Assembly (NCBI GenBank): GCA_947503655.1
Contig: CANNEP010000012.1
Location: 1 to 50,056 of the forward strand
Direction: 5' to 3'
Source: an uncultured Microbacterium sp.
GTDB taxonomy: Bacteria; Actinomycetota; Actinomycetes; Actinomycetales; Microbacteriaceae
DNA: 50,056 nucleotides
Shown: positions 34,775 through 43,596 of the stretch, piece by piece
How positions within the stretch are numbered: position 1 is the first letter of the stretch
Layout of the letters: each line of letters begins with the position of its first letter
Notes under the pieces: generated by a model
Seen by the model: only the letters and a program-made list of their open reading frames with translations
Database searches by the model: none
Told to the model about the DNA's origin: nothing
Program-made: the position numbers and the translations under genes

Positions 34775-34846
34775 GCGCGATTGGCGCAGCGGTAGCGCGC
34801 TTCCCTGACACGGAAGAGGTCACTGGTTCGATCCCAGTATCGCGCA
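34775..34846 (+). tRNA. tRNA-Val (anticodon GAC)
   Basis: Acceptor stem GCGCGAT/ATCGCGC, anticodon loop CTGACAC, T-arm TGGTTCGATCCCA. Different isoacceptor from the CAC gene used as attachment site. Confidence 0.96.
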
Positions 34847-34851
34847 CAGGC

Positions 34852-34883
34852 GAAATCCCTCGGTTCTCGAACCGGGGGATTTC
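34852..34883 (+). terminator. Terminator of the Gly-Cys-Val tRNA cluster
   Basis: A 14-pair stem (one G-U) with loop CTCG (34852-34865 with 34870-34883) five bases after the tRNA-Val, then ATCGTTT. Confidence 0.8.
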
Positions 34884-35125
34884 ATCGTTTATCGCATGCG
34901 AGGAGCGCTGGATCTGGAACAGTTGGGCTCGATGCACCGGAACTTCGTGCTCCCGACCTTCGTCCATTAGAACGCTGTTAGTAATGCGGCCGTCACGCCC
35001 GCGATCAGGAGACGAGATCTAGCGACGCTAGGCAGGCCGACGTGAGTGGCGTTTTAATGCGCAGGTGCTGTGGTTGCTGAGCTCGTGAGCCGGTCGGTCA
35101 GACCGTGCGCGCTTATGCATTTTAA

Positions 35126-35974
35126 CTAGTTTCTTGTGGCGTCCTGCCTGCGTTCCGCCCGTCGCTTCAGATGGCGCTTGCGGTATGCGTCGCTCAACTT
35201 CAGGTCAGGATCAATTCCCAGCGCTGGCGCGGCGCTGCGTACGAAATTGCGGTGCGAATTGTTGCGGCTCATGTAGATGAACGCGCGGTCTGCCCAGACC
35301 ATCGATGCCGCTGAGAAGAACAACAGTAGTTCACGCGGAAAGGCTTCTTCCGCATGTGGACGCCATTCCGGAATAGCGACGCCTTGCGGTGGCGACTTGA
35401 AGTAACGGTCAACAATGCTTACCCCCGCGTGGCTCATCCCCGATAGTGCCCTGTAATGGATGTATGCGTCTAGGCCGCCGGGCTCAAGATCAAGACATGT
35501 CGCCTGGAAGTTGCGTGTCGAATCGTGGGAGTCACTGTTCTCAGTAAGAAGCTTTTCGACCTCTTCAGAAGGTAGCCCCTCGCGAAATACCGGGGAGGCA
35601 CTCTTCTTCGCGTCGTTGATGAAAAGGAGCCGCTGTCTGGCGTACTCATGGATAAGGGCGCGCGAGCCATGGCCCCCTTCTGCTTGAACAAGCCATGCGG
35701 CAGTGAGGGAGGTCTCGTACGCGAGACGAACGAGCGGGATCGCCTGATTCACAAGGCCCGCGTCGAGCAACACAACTATGCCTTTGACGGTTTCATGCAC
35801 ATGGCGTGCGAAACCGATGACGCTCACGATTCGCGCAGCTTCATCGCCATCCACTTGCTTGCCCTTGGCCGAGTTTGGCCGACGAAACGTTGGACTTGCA
35901 CGTGAGTGCTCAGTCCACTGTTCCTGCAAATCATCGATGAGGGATCGAAGCTCGCCCTCTTCACTCAGTGGCAT
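35126..35974 (-). CDS. DUF5677-like hypothetical protein
   Basis: 282 residues, ATG with AAGGAGT upstream. Mostly helical: VSVIGFARHVHETVKGIVVLLDAGL, then IPLVRLAYETSLTAAWLVQ, a segment seen in DUF5677-like proteins that often stand near defence or mobile genes. Followed by a His/Tyr-rich middle (IHYRALSGMSHAG) and a basic C-terminus (RKRHLKRRAERRQ). No signal peptide. Function unknown. It stands alone between the tRNA cluster and the MFS gene, a typical spot for an acquired single gene. Confidence 0.7.
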   Translation of the reverse strand: MPLSEEGELRSLIDDLQEQWTEHSRASPTFRRPNSAKGKQVDGDEAARIVSVIGFARHVHETVKGIVVLLDAGLVNQAIPLVRLAYETSLTAAWLVQAEGGHGSRALIHEYARQRLLFINDAKKSASPVFREGLPSEEVEKLLTENSDSHDSTRNFQATCLDLEPGGLDAYIHYRALSGMSHAGVSIVDRYFKSPPQGVAIPEWRPHAEEAFPRELLLFFSAASMVWADRAFIYMSRNNSHRNFVRSAAPALGIDPDLKLSDAYRKRHLKRRAERRQDATRN

Positions 35975-36128
35975 GGGACTCCTTATGGGCGGGACGACGC
36001 CGAGACTCGCGTGTCTTGAACGTTTACACGATCTGAGGCAGAGCCGCGTATTCGTTCATTATCTGACCCGCCACCCTACGCTCGGTATAGATAGGGGTGA
36101 AATAGACACGCGAATAGTGCTGCCGCGG

Positions 36129-37367
36129 CTAGCGCTGAGCGGGGCGCAGGAGCGCGTTGGTGAGGCCCAGGAGCAAGATCAACGCGGCACTCGCAAGGGG
36201 CGCCCATAGCGCGACTGCAGAACCGGAACCATCGGCAATGGTGCCGACGATGGCGGAACCAGTGGACTGGCCAACGACAATGGCAGATCCCAGCATGGTC
36301 ATGATGGTGGCCGAGCGGCCGCGCGGCGTGCGCTCGGTGGCCAGGCCATACGCATTTACGATGAGCGGGCCGACACCGAGTCCCGTGATGGCAAGTGCCA
36401 CCATCATTGCGAAGTCAGAAGATGCCGTCGCAATGAGGTAGGAGCCGGCGACCATGACGGTGGCGAACGTGACCCAACGCGCGGCAAGCGAGAAGCGGGC
36501 AGGGAAGACCGCAACCGACAGGGCGAGCACGGCGCTCGTGACGCCCATGAGGCCGTACAGTAGGCCGGTCTGTTCGGCGGCCCCACGCTCATCCATCCAG
36601 CTCGTCAGCGACGTCAGGGCCGAGCCAAAGAATAGGCCGACGGCCAGCATGCCGAGCACCACGATGAGCACCCGGATTTCGAAGAGTTCAGACACCGGCG
36701 CTTGGTCTTCTGCCTTGACCGTGCCGCCGCCGGTTGCCACATTCGCGGAGCGGTGCAGAGCGAAGGCCGACACGAAAATGACGGTCAGAATCGCAGCTCC
36801 GATGAGGGGAGCAGCTGGGTTCAGTGTGGTCGCAAGCGCGCCCACGAGTACTGGTCCGAAGATGAAGACGATCTCGTCGACCGCTGACTCATACGCCAGC
36901 GTTCCTTGAATGGTCTTGGCGCGCTTTTCACGCGGTAGGCGTCGGATGTACGCAACCAACCGGGTACGTGACAACGGACCCACTTGGGGTGCCGTCGCGC
37001 CAACCAGTACGGCAACGGCAAGCACCCAGACGTCGGGCACCGCAGCAAATGCCACCCAGGCCATCAGCAGGAGCGCCAAGGCGTTGCCGATGCCGGCGAG
37101 CAGCATCACGTACCGCTGTCCGTAGCGATCCGCAGCCGCACCCAGCAGCGGGCCGGCCACCGCGGTTCCGACGCCCACAGCGGCAGCCGTGTAGCCACCC
37201 AGGAGAATCGACTCGCGCGCTGCTACCACCAACGTCATCACGCCGACGACGTTCATTGCGAAGGGCAATCGGGCGATCAGCGCGATCGGAAAGTAGCTGA
37301 TGCCTGCCTGGCGGATGAGCCCGGTGGGCTCGGCATCGGTCACGGGTGACGCGGGTGTTTCAGACAA
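36129..37367 (-). CDS. MFS transporter
   Basis: 412 residues from a TTG at 37367 with GAAGGA upstream; the frame reaches 37427 and an ATG at 37406 is an alternative. Twelve hydrophobic helices. The loop GAAADRYGQRYVMLL is the MFS signature and DERGAAEQTGLLYG lies in the central region. Pro/Thr-rich polar N-terminus of about 20 residues. Closest in feel to uncharacterised actinobacterial MFS exporters; substrate unknown. Monocistronic on the minus strand, 100 bases downstream of the POT gene start-stop region. Confidence 0.85.
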   Translation of the reverse strand: MSETPASPVTDAEPTGLIRQAGISYFPIALIARLPFAMNVVGVMTLVVAARESILLGGYTAAAVGVGTAVAGPLLGAAADRYGQRYVMLLAGIGNALALLLMAWVAFAAVPDVWVLAVAVLVGATAPQVGPLSRTRLVAYIRRLPREKRAKTIQGTLAYESAVDEIVFIFGPVLVGALATTLNPAAPLIGAAILTVIFVSAFALHRSANVATGGGTVKAEDQAPVSELFEIRVLIVVLGMLAVGLFFGSALTSLTSWMDERGAAEQTGLLYGLMGVTSAVLALSVAVFPARFSLAARWVTFATVMVAGSYLIATASSDFAMMVALAITGLGVGPLIVNAYGLATERTPRGRSATIMTMLGSAIVVGQSTGSAIVGTIADGSGSAVALWAPLASAALILLLGLTNALLRPAQR

Positions 37368-37466
37368 TGTGCATTCCTTCGATGACGGCTTGTGCCGCCT
37401 TGTCATCGCCGTGACAGGTAGATGCACACAACAGCGTTATGTCGCGCTGTCCAGTCTACTGGGCGC

Positions 37467-38939
37467 TTAGCGCACGCCCTTCATGAGCTTCAGGATGGGC
37501 TTCGCCGAGATGAGCACCAGCACACCGATACCGATGGCGATGGCACCAAGCAGAGCGAAGTACGGAACCTCGTTGGTCGGGTCGTAGAACTGCGCGACCC
37601 AGCCCGCAACAGCCGTTCCGAGCGAGATCGACAGATAGAACAGCGCGATCATCTGCGTGTGGAGCGCCGCCGGCGCGAGCTTCGTGGTTACTGAAAGGCC
37701 AACGGGGGACAGGAGGAGCTCAGCGATCGTGAAGACCAGCAGGATCAGCACGAGCAGCAGCAGTGGTGTCGTGTGGTCAGCACCGTTCGCAACCGGCAGG
37801 AAGAGCAAGATGGCCACGCCCATGAGCGCGGTTCCGAGTGCAAACTTCACCGGCGTTGAGGGCTGACGCGTGCCAAGCTTCGTCCACAGTGCGGCGAAGA
37901 CGCCGGCGAGGATCACGATGAAGACCGGGTTGATGGAGTTCACCCAGGAGACTGGCATCTCCCAGCCGAACAGCGAGCGATTCAGGCGCACGTCAGAGTA
38001 GAGCACGAGCACCGTGAACTGCTGCTGGTACAGCGACCAGAACGCGACTGACGCGATGAACAGCGGAACAAACGCGAAGACTCGCGAGCGCTCAACAGTG
38101 GTGATCTTGCGGCTCGTCGTGATGAACGTGAAGTACGCGAGCGTTGCCGCGATCACGACGATGATGACCACGCCAGAAAGGTTGTCAGCCCGAATGACGT
38201 CCGTCATGATGAGCGCGATAGTCGCGGCAATCGCAGCCAGTACGAGCCCGGCGATGAGCGGGTACTTGCTCTTCGGGAGCGGGTTCGACACCGTGCGCGC
38301 TTCATCGGGCAGGTTCTTGCGCCCAATCGAGTACTGAATCAGGCCCGCGATCATGCCGAGCGCGGCGACACCAAAGCCCCAGTGGAAGCCCACACGGCTT
38401 TGCAGAAGTCCCGTGAGAATCGGGCCGAAGAACGAACCCAGGTTGATGCCGAGGTAAAACAGCGAGAAGCCCGCGTCGCGACGCGTGTCGTCGGCGGCGT
38501 AGAGCGTGCCGACCACGGCGGTTGCGGTCGCCTTCAGGTCGCCCGAGCCCAGCGCCACGAGAATCAAACCGATGGCTACGCCGGCGGGCCCGGGAATGAG
38601 CGCGAGCGCGAGGTGGCCCGCGACGATGACCGCGGCGCTGCCAAACAGCACGCGCTCGGCACCAAAGAGGCGGTCAGCAATCCACGCGCCGACGATAGTC
38701 GACAGGTACACGGCACCGCCGTACGCGCCGACGATACCCAGCGCCACCTGCTGGTCCATACCGAGGCCGCCGTCGACCACGGAGAAGTGCAGATAGATCG
38801 CGAGAATGCCCTGCATGCCGTAGAAGCTGAATCGCTCCCACATCTCGACACCAAAGATGTTTGCGAGTGCGCGAGGTTGTCCGAAGAAAGTCTTCGTGGC
38901 GGCGGGTGGAGCGGGGGATTCATGCGAGGAATGCATCAT
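37467..38939 (-). CDS. POT/PTR2-family proton-dependent peptide transporter
   Basis: 490 residues, about fourteen helices. ANIFGVEMWERFSFYGMQGILAIYL is the PTR2 lead-in with the ExxERFxYY-type motif (here EMWERFSFYG). FYLGINLGSFFGPILTG corresponds to the second PTR2 signature and FALLGAIAIGIGVLVLI ends the protein. Imports di- and tripeptides with protons. Lies upstream of the MFS gene on the same strand. Confidence 0.93.
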   Translation of the reverse strand: MMHSSHESPAPPAATKTFFGQPRALANIFGVEMWERFSFYGMQGILAIYLHFSVVDGGLGMDQQVALGIVGAYGGAVYLSTIVGAWIADRLFGAERVLFGSAAVIVAGHLALALIPGPAGVAIGLILVALGSGDLKATATAVVGTLYAADDTRRDAGFSLFYLGINLGSFFGPILTGLLQSRVGFHWGFGVAALGMIAGLIQYSIGRKNLPDEARTVSNPLPKSKYPLIAGLVLAAIAATIALIMTDVIRADNLSGVVIIVVIAATLAYFTFITTSRKITTVERSRVFAFVPLFIASVAFWSLYQQQFTVLVLYSDVRLNRSLFGWEMPVSWVNSINPVFIVILAGVFAALWTKLGTRQPSTPVKFALGTALMGVAILLFLPVANGADHTTPLLLLVLILLVFTIAELLLSPVGLSVTTKLAPAALHTQMIALFYLSISLGTAVAGWVAQFYDPTNEVPYFALLGAIAIGIGVLVLISAKPILKLMKGVR

Positions 38940-39072
38940 TCCAGGAAACCCGCACTCGCTGGGAACGATTCTCCTGCATAGATTTCGAGCCTTGCGACAC
39001 GCGCGACATGGCGCGTTTCGCCCCCTCGTTCAATTTTCCGGTAAGCTCAAATCCGTGCCCGAGAGGGTGCAC

Positions 39073-39145
39073 GCGGATGTAGCGCAGTTGGTAGCGCATA
39101 ACCTTGCCAAGGTTAGGGTCGCGAGTTCGAGTCTCGTCATCCGCT
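39073..39145 (+). tRNA. tRNA-Gly (anticodon GCC), copy 2
   Basis: Same 73 bases as the copy at 34.56 kb (acceptor GCGGATG/CATCCGC, loop TTGCCAA). The flanks differ, so this is a gene-sized duplicate; it has its own terminator. Confidence 0.97.
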
Positions 39146-39152
39146 CCACAGA

Positions 39153-39178
39153 AAAGGCCCCGAGAAATCGGGGCCTTT
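39153..39178 (+). terminator. Terminator after tRNA-Gly copy 2
   Basis: An 11-pair perfect stem AAAGGCCCCGA/TCGGGGCCTTT with a GAAA tetraloop (39153-39163, 39168-39178); the T-rich arm gives a classic intrinsic terminator. The stem end AAA/TTT could also serve the minus-strand operon that ends at 39191. Confidence 0.92.
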
Positions 39179-39190
39179 CGCGTTCGCAGC

Positions 39191-40288
39191 CTATTCGTAG
39201 TCGCTCAGTAGCTCGTCGAATGCCGCTTCGTCGTCTTCGCTGATCGTCGGGCCGGTAACGACGTAGACGATGACGCCCTCGAGCGGCTCGCCCGTGCGCG
39301 CGTTCCAATCTTCACGGTCTTTGCGAAACTTGCCGTCCGCATTGTCCATGCTGAGGTCCACCATCTGCACGTACAGCGTGAAGTCGGCATCGTAGTCGCC
39401 GGTGTAGAACTCCCAAATGGCCTGCTCAGTGGGCTCTGCGGAACCATAGAGCTGTTCCAGCACCTTGTCGTCGCGGTAGCCGGGTTGCGTCAGTGAGTAC
39501 AGCTCGTCGTAGCCGAAGTCGGCGGCCACACTATTGACGCTGTTGACGACTGCAGTCTTGTCAGAGACACCGTGTACCGCTTCGTTCGTCATCCACTTCT
39601 GACTCGTGTAGGTGAAGAACCACGACTCGCCGCCATACCCGTTACGAATCGGGCGCTTCATCTCATCAGCTGGTTCCGTCCACGTAAACCCGAAGTCTGC
39701 CGTCAGACGCTCCCGCACCTTCAATAGAATCTCGTCGGCATCGGCCTTGTACTCTTCGTAGCTGGGCGCGCCAATCAAATAGATCGGTTCTTCGTCTTTG
39801 ATGCCGGGATATTTCTCCCAGAACTTCTGCTCGTCCGTCTTCAGGTTCTCGTAGTTGCCCGTGTAGGCGCTCGTGAGTGCTCCGGCCGCGCCGATGGTCG
39901 CGACGTTCGCGACGAGGCAAACCGCGAGCGCCAACGAGCCCCAGCGCCTCGCGCCCGGCGTAAACAGTGCCACGAGCACGACGGCGAGCACCGCGAGCTG
40001 AATGGCGAGCATGTTGAAGCCGTACAGCGTGTGACTGCCGCCGACATTCCACACGATCAGCAGTACGACAACGAACGCGCCGGCAACGGCGAGAGCTACC
40101 GGACCCATCCACGCGCGTTTCGGTTTGCCATCGGAAGCGGAACGAGTGGGCGGCTGAGGAGCGCCGGGAGGCAGTTGCGGTGCACGCGAGCGTTGCGCGC
40201 CCCGGTAGCCACCGGGCGGTGGCACCGGGGGAGCACCTTCGCTGTTGGCCACGTACCGGTTAGAGGTGGCTTCGCCGGGGATCACCAT
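39191..40288 (-). CDS. Membrane protein with proline-rich N-terminus, end of the MoxR operon
   Basis: 365 residues. A Pro/Gly/Ala-rich N-terminus (PPVPPPGGYRG) precedes four helices at about 62-80, 92-108 and 115-140, then a soluble extracellular-type domain of about 220 residues (EKYPGIKDEEPIYLIG, ESWFFTYTSQKWM, FTLYVQMVDLSMD). I do not recognise the family. Overlaps the preceding TPR-like gene by seven bases; last gene of the operon, read towards the tRNA-Gly terminator. Confidence 0.8.
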   Translation of the reverse strand: MVIPGEATSNRYVANSEGAPPVPPPGGYRGAQRSRAPQLPPGAPQPPTRSASDGKPKRAWMGPVALAVAGAFVVVLLIVWNVGGSHTLYGFNMLAIQLAVLAVVLVALFTPGARRWGSLALAVCLVANVATIGAAGALTSAYTGNYENLKTDEQKFWEKYPGIKDEEPIYLIGAPSYEEYKADADEILLKVRERLTADFGFTWTEPADEMKRPIRNGYGGESWFFTYTSQKWMTNEAVHGVSDKTAVVNSVNSVAADFGYDELYSLTQPGYRDDKVLEQLYGSAEPTEQAIWEFYTGDYDADFTLYVQMVDLSMDNADGKFRKDREDWNARTGEPLEGVIVYVVTGPTISEDDEAAFDELLSDYE

Positions 40289-41112
40289 GGCTTATCCGTT
40301 TCGTAGTTGCCCCAACCGTCATCGCCCTCACGGCCCATGTCGTCGCGGTCGCGTTCGCCCTGACCGAGGCGCTCTTCAATCTCGTCGAGCTGCTCTTGCC
40401 CGGGGCCCGGCTTCTCATCTTCGCCGCCATCGCCCTCACCAGGCTCAGGTTTCGTCTCCGCGCCGCCCTCGTCGCCGTCTTGCTTCTGCTGCTGTTGCTC
40501 CTGCTTTTCCTGCAGGCGCTGCTCCATCTCCTGCCGCTGCGAGTTCATGTCGCGGTTCGGGTCGCTCGAGTTTTGCGACGACTTCTCTTCGTCTTCGCAG
40601 TCTTTCGGCCCATCGAGCAGGTTGAGGAGTGCCTCGTCGTAGAGCTTCTTCGCGGCGTAGGGGTCACCCGCCTGATCTTTCAGATCACCGAGGCGCTCAA
40701 TCGTGATCGACAGGTTGACGCGCACCGCACATTCTTCAAGACCCGTCACCATGCTCAATGCCTTTTCAAACTCGGCACGGGCTGGCGCATACTGCGCATT
40801 GGCCGCGAGACCGACAGCGTTATTGAACGGGGCTTTGAACGGCTCAAAGATATTCACCGGGTACTGCCACTGGGCGGCACGCGATGCGCCGGAACCATCA
40901 CCGGTAATAAACGACGCAATCGACATATGCGCGGCGGCGTACATGCTCAGAATCTTCACAAGCAGCGCCATCACGACGAGGAGCACCGGAATGCTACCGA
41001 TACCGATCCACTTGCGAATGCGACGGCGTCTGCGATTGCGTTCCAACAATGCCGCCGCAGCGGTTTCTTCCACGTTCGTGGCGTCGTCGGCCACGTCATC
41101 AGTGATGGTCAT
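40282..41112 (-). CDS. Membrane-anchored TPR-like protein with Glu/Gln-rich tail (BatC-like position)
   Basis: 276 residues. One helix at about 37-59, then a TPR-like segment (NNAVGLAANAQYAPARAEFEKAL, NLSITIERLGDLKDQ) and a long low-complexity tail rich in Glu, Gln, Lys and Asp (QRQEMEQRLQEKQEQQQQKQ). In Bat operons a TPR protein stands after the VWA genes. Starts with ATGA overlap to the VWA gene. Confidence 0.8.
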   Translation of the reverse strand: MTITDDVADDATNVEETAAAALLERNRRRRRIRKWIGIGSIPVLLVVMALLVKILSMYAAAHMSIASFITGDGSGASRAAQWQYPVNIFEPFKAPFNNAVGLAANAQYAPARAEFEKALSMVTGLEECAVRVNLSITIERLGDLKDQAGDPYAAKKLYDEALLNLLDGPKDCEDEEKSSQNSSDPNRDMNSQRQEMEQRLQEKQEQQQQKQDGDEGGAETKPEPGEGDGGEDEKPGPGQEQLDEIEERLGQGERDRDDMGREGDDGWGNYETDKPW

Positions 41113-42137
41113 ACGTGGCTCCCTTCATCCTCAGCACGTTGCTCGGCACGTGACGTGGCCTTCAAACCACGCAATTGCGTCGTCATCATGGTGGCGCGCA
41201 ACAGTTCCCACGCGACGATGAGCGAGACGGCGATCGCAAGAATCCACGACAGGTCGAAAATGCCGCCCGCTGTTTCTGAGTTCGCCAACGTCATCGATGA
41301 CCGGGGCGCGGCCGGGAACTGGGCGGTCGAGCCAGCGTCGCGCACCTGCAGTTCGATGCCGAGATCATCCGCGATCGTCTGTAGATTCTCTTCATCCAAA
41401 ACGGACAGCGCGATCTCACCCTCATATTCAATGTAGGAATCATCGGGCGAATCGGTCGCATACCCACTGGTGACCTTCATGGGGCCGCCCTCGGTGGTTC
41501 CGTAGCCGAACACGGCACCGCCATCGACGAGCTCAGCGGAGTCGACAAACGACTTCGGGTCTCTGCTCGATGTTTGCTCCCCATCGCCGAAATAGAACAC
41601 CATTCGTGAGCGGTCAGCAGTTGACTCTGCCGCCGCGGTGAGCACGCGTTCAAGCGTGGCGGAAGCTGCTCCGATATCGGAACCACGGCTCACGCTGGTG
41701 GTCTCGGGTCGCATCACAGCGAGCGACGACATGACAGCACTGGAGTCGGTTGTCAGGGGCAATCGAACTTCGGCGGTACTCGCGAACGTGATGAATGAGA
41801 ATCGTGCGCCCGCGTACTCTGTCACGAGTTCCGCAATGTCGTCGCGGATGCCCGACAAGCGCGGTTCGCCGTCGCCCCAGTCTTCCGCGACGATAGACGC
41901 GGTGGTGTCGACGACGAGGTAGATGTCGGTGTTGGTCGCGACGGTTTGCGTTGGGGTACCCGCTATTCCGGGGCGCAACAGCATGGCGAAGCACAGCGCA
42001 ACGAGCAGTGCGCGCGTGCTCCACAGGCCGCGCTGGCGCGCCGATTTCGCGGTGATGAGCGCGCGCACCACGATGAACACCAGCGGTGCGAACAGCACTA
42101 CCAACAGGATCGGCATGATGACTGGTTGGAACGTCAT
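41109..42137 (-). CDS. VWA-domain membrane protein (BatB-like)
   Basis: 342 residues from the ATG at 42137, which overlaps the preceding stop (ATGA). N-terminal helix about 10-28, VWA domain with MIDAS-like DIYLVVDTTAS, then TFAS and a C-terminal helix before the basic end. The MIDAS start has Thr in place of the usual DxSxS serines, so metal binding may be changed. Partner of the BatA-like gene. Confidence 0.88.
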   Translation of the reverse strand: MTFQPVIMPILLVVLFAPLVFIVVRALITAKSARQRGLWSTRALLVALCFAMLLRPGIAGTPTQTVATNTDIYLVVDTTASIVAEDWGDGEPRLSGIRDDIAELVTEYAGARFSFITFASTAEVRLPLTTDSSAVMSSLAVMRPETTSVSRGSDIGAASATLERVLTAAAESTADRSRMVFYFGDGEQTSSRDPKSFVDSAELVDGGAVFGYGTTEGGPMKVTSGYATDSPDDSYIEYEGEIALSVLDEENLQTIADDLGIELQVRDAGSTAQFPAAPRSSMTLANSETAGGIFDLSWILAIAVSLIVAWELLRATMMTTQLRGLKATSRAEQRAEDEGSHV

Positions 42138-43120
42138 AGCTTCACCCGCCAAAGCACGAGCAGGAAAGCTACGGACAAGCCGGCGAGCACCGTGATCCAC
42201 AGGTTAGGGTCATCGGTCCACACGATCTGCACATCGCCCTGGAGCGCCGAGGCGTCTTCCTGCTGAACTCTGTCGACGATGTCAGCCACCGTCGTGGTTC
42301 CGCGGAGCTCATACATTTCGCCGCCCGTCGAGGCCGCCGCTTCCCGCATTTCCTCGGTCAGCAACGTGCTGGCCCCAGCCACCGGGTTGATCGCGAAAAT
42401 ACGCACGCCTTTCGATGTCGCATACGCGGCTGCCTCGGGCAGCGTCACGATGCTGTCGCCCAACTCTTCGTTATCGCTGGCGAAAATGATTGAGCGGCTA
42501 CGATCTTCGTCTTCGTGGTCAAAACGCATTGCGCACGCCGTGAGGCCGTCACCAATGAGCGACGAACCGGCGCCATTCATGGTGCCGACCCAGTACTCCG
42601 GCATCGAATCCCAGCTGTCAAAGCTATCGCGCAGCGATTTCAAATGTTCCTTCACGAACTCGTAGTCGTCGGTGAGAGGGAAGACCTGAACCGGTGACGC
42701 GTTGAAGATCGTCAAACCGATGCGCTCGCCCTGAAAATCTTCGACGAGTTCGAGGAACGTGTCGAGGATCTCCATGTCGACTTCGGCCATCGAGCCAGAG
42801 ACATCGAGGCACAGCATGATGTCGCGGCTCGTGTTCACTGGTTGGATGGTCTGCGCCGCCATCGGGCGCGCCGCAGCAACGCCGCCGACGCCCATCGCCG
42901 CGATGCCCAGCACGAGTGCTGCCGCGAGCGCGATGCGTCTGCGCTTGATGGCACGCGCGAAGCTCGGGAGATTACGCAGACGTTCGGCGCGGGCGAGTGG
43001 GGCACCGGCTTGGTCTTTGTGTCGCCGAGACCGTGCGATGCCGAGCACGATACCGGCGATGACTACCGCGGCGGCGAGGCCGAGGACGATCCACAGCAGA
43101 AAGGGAAAATCTAGTACCAC
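42134..43120 (-). CDS. VWA-domain membrane protein (BatA-like)
   Basis: 328 residues from a GTG that overlaps the preceding gene by ten bases. Helices at about 8-28 and 64-83, then the VWA domain with MIDAS DVSGSM and a C-terminal helix ending LWRVKL. Known: MoxR-DUF58-VWA operons act in protein assembly or stress at the membrane; the exact client in actinobacteria is not known. Confidence 0.9.
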   Translation of the reverse strand: MVLDFPFLLWIVLGLAAAVVIAGIVLGIARSRRHKDQAGAPLARAERLRNLPSFARAIKRRRIALAAALVLGIAAMGVGGVAAARPMAAQTIQPVNTSRDIMLCLDVSGSMAEVDMEILDTFLELVEDFQGERIGLTIFNASPVQVFPLTDDYEFVKEHLKSLRDSFDSWDSMPEYWVGTMNGAGSSLIGDGLTACAMRFDHEDEDRSRSIIFASDNEELGDSIVTLPEAAAYATSKGVRIFAINPVAGASTLLTEEMREAAASTGGEMYELRGTTTVADIVDRVQQEDASALQGDVQIVWTDDPNLWITVLAGLSVAFLLVLWRVKL

Positions 43121-43596
43121 TGTGACACCACCGCTCGTGCTGCCGCAGCACCCGCGACGGGGTCAATGACCATGTCTTTGCGGAAGATGCTGGGGTAATA
43201 GTGCCGCTGGATGGCGTCGATCAACGCGGGATGCACACCGATTTCTTGCAGGTCAGACAGCGACAACACCGGTGCTTCGAGGCCCGAGTATTCGTTCACG
43301 AATGCACGCACGGTGGCGCTAAGGTCGCGGTTCGCGGCCTTTGGCGCCAGGGCGCCTGCGGTGTAATCGCGTTCGATTTGATCGATGCGTGCGGCGTATT
43401 CGTACCGCAGCTGGGTCAGGACATCCATTGTGACCGGCGCCTGTGGTTCCGTCGTCGTCTTCGGCGGTTTCTCCATGCGGGTGAACCACAGCACGAGCGC
43501 CCATGCGATGAGCACCAGCGCAATGAGACCGATGGCAAGCAGCAGCCAGCCCCAGCCGTACTGGTACGGGGGATAGAACTCGTCAGGACCTTGCAC
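43111..43596 (-). CDS. DUF4381-like membrane protein of the MoxR operon
   Basis: 161 residues from the GTG at 43596 (GGAGG just upstream); the frame extends to 43632 over the previous gene. One helix at about 18-42 with GWGWLLLAIGLIALVLIAW, then a cytoplasmic helical domain with QLRYEYAARIDQIERDYTAG and ATVRAFVNEYSG, as in DUF4381-type partners of MoxR. Overlaps both neighbours. Confidence 0.8.
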   Translation of the reverse strand: MQGPDEFYPPYQYGWGWLLLAIGLIALVLIAWALVLWFTRMEKPPKTTTEPQAPVTMDVLTQLRYEYAARIDQIERDYTAGALAPKAANRDLSATVRAFVNEYSGLEAPVLSLSDLQEIGVHPALIDAIQRHYYPSIFRKDMVIDPVAGAAAARAVVSQWY

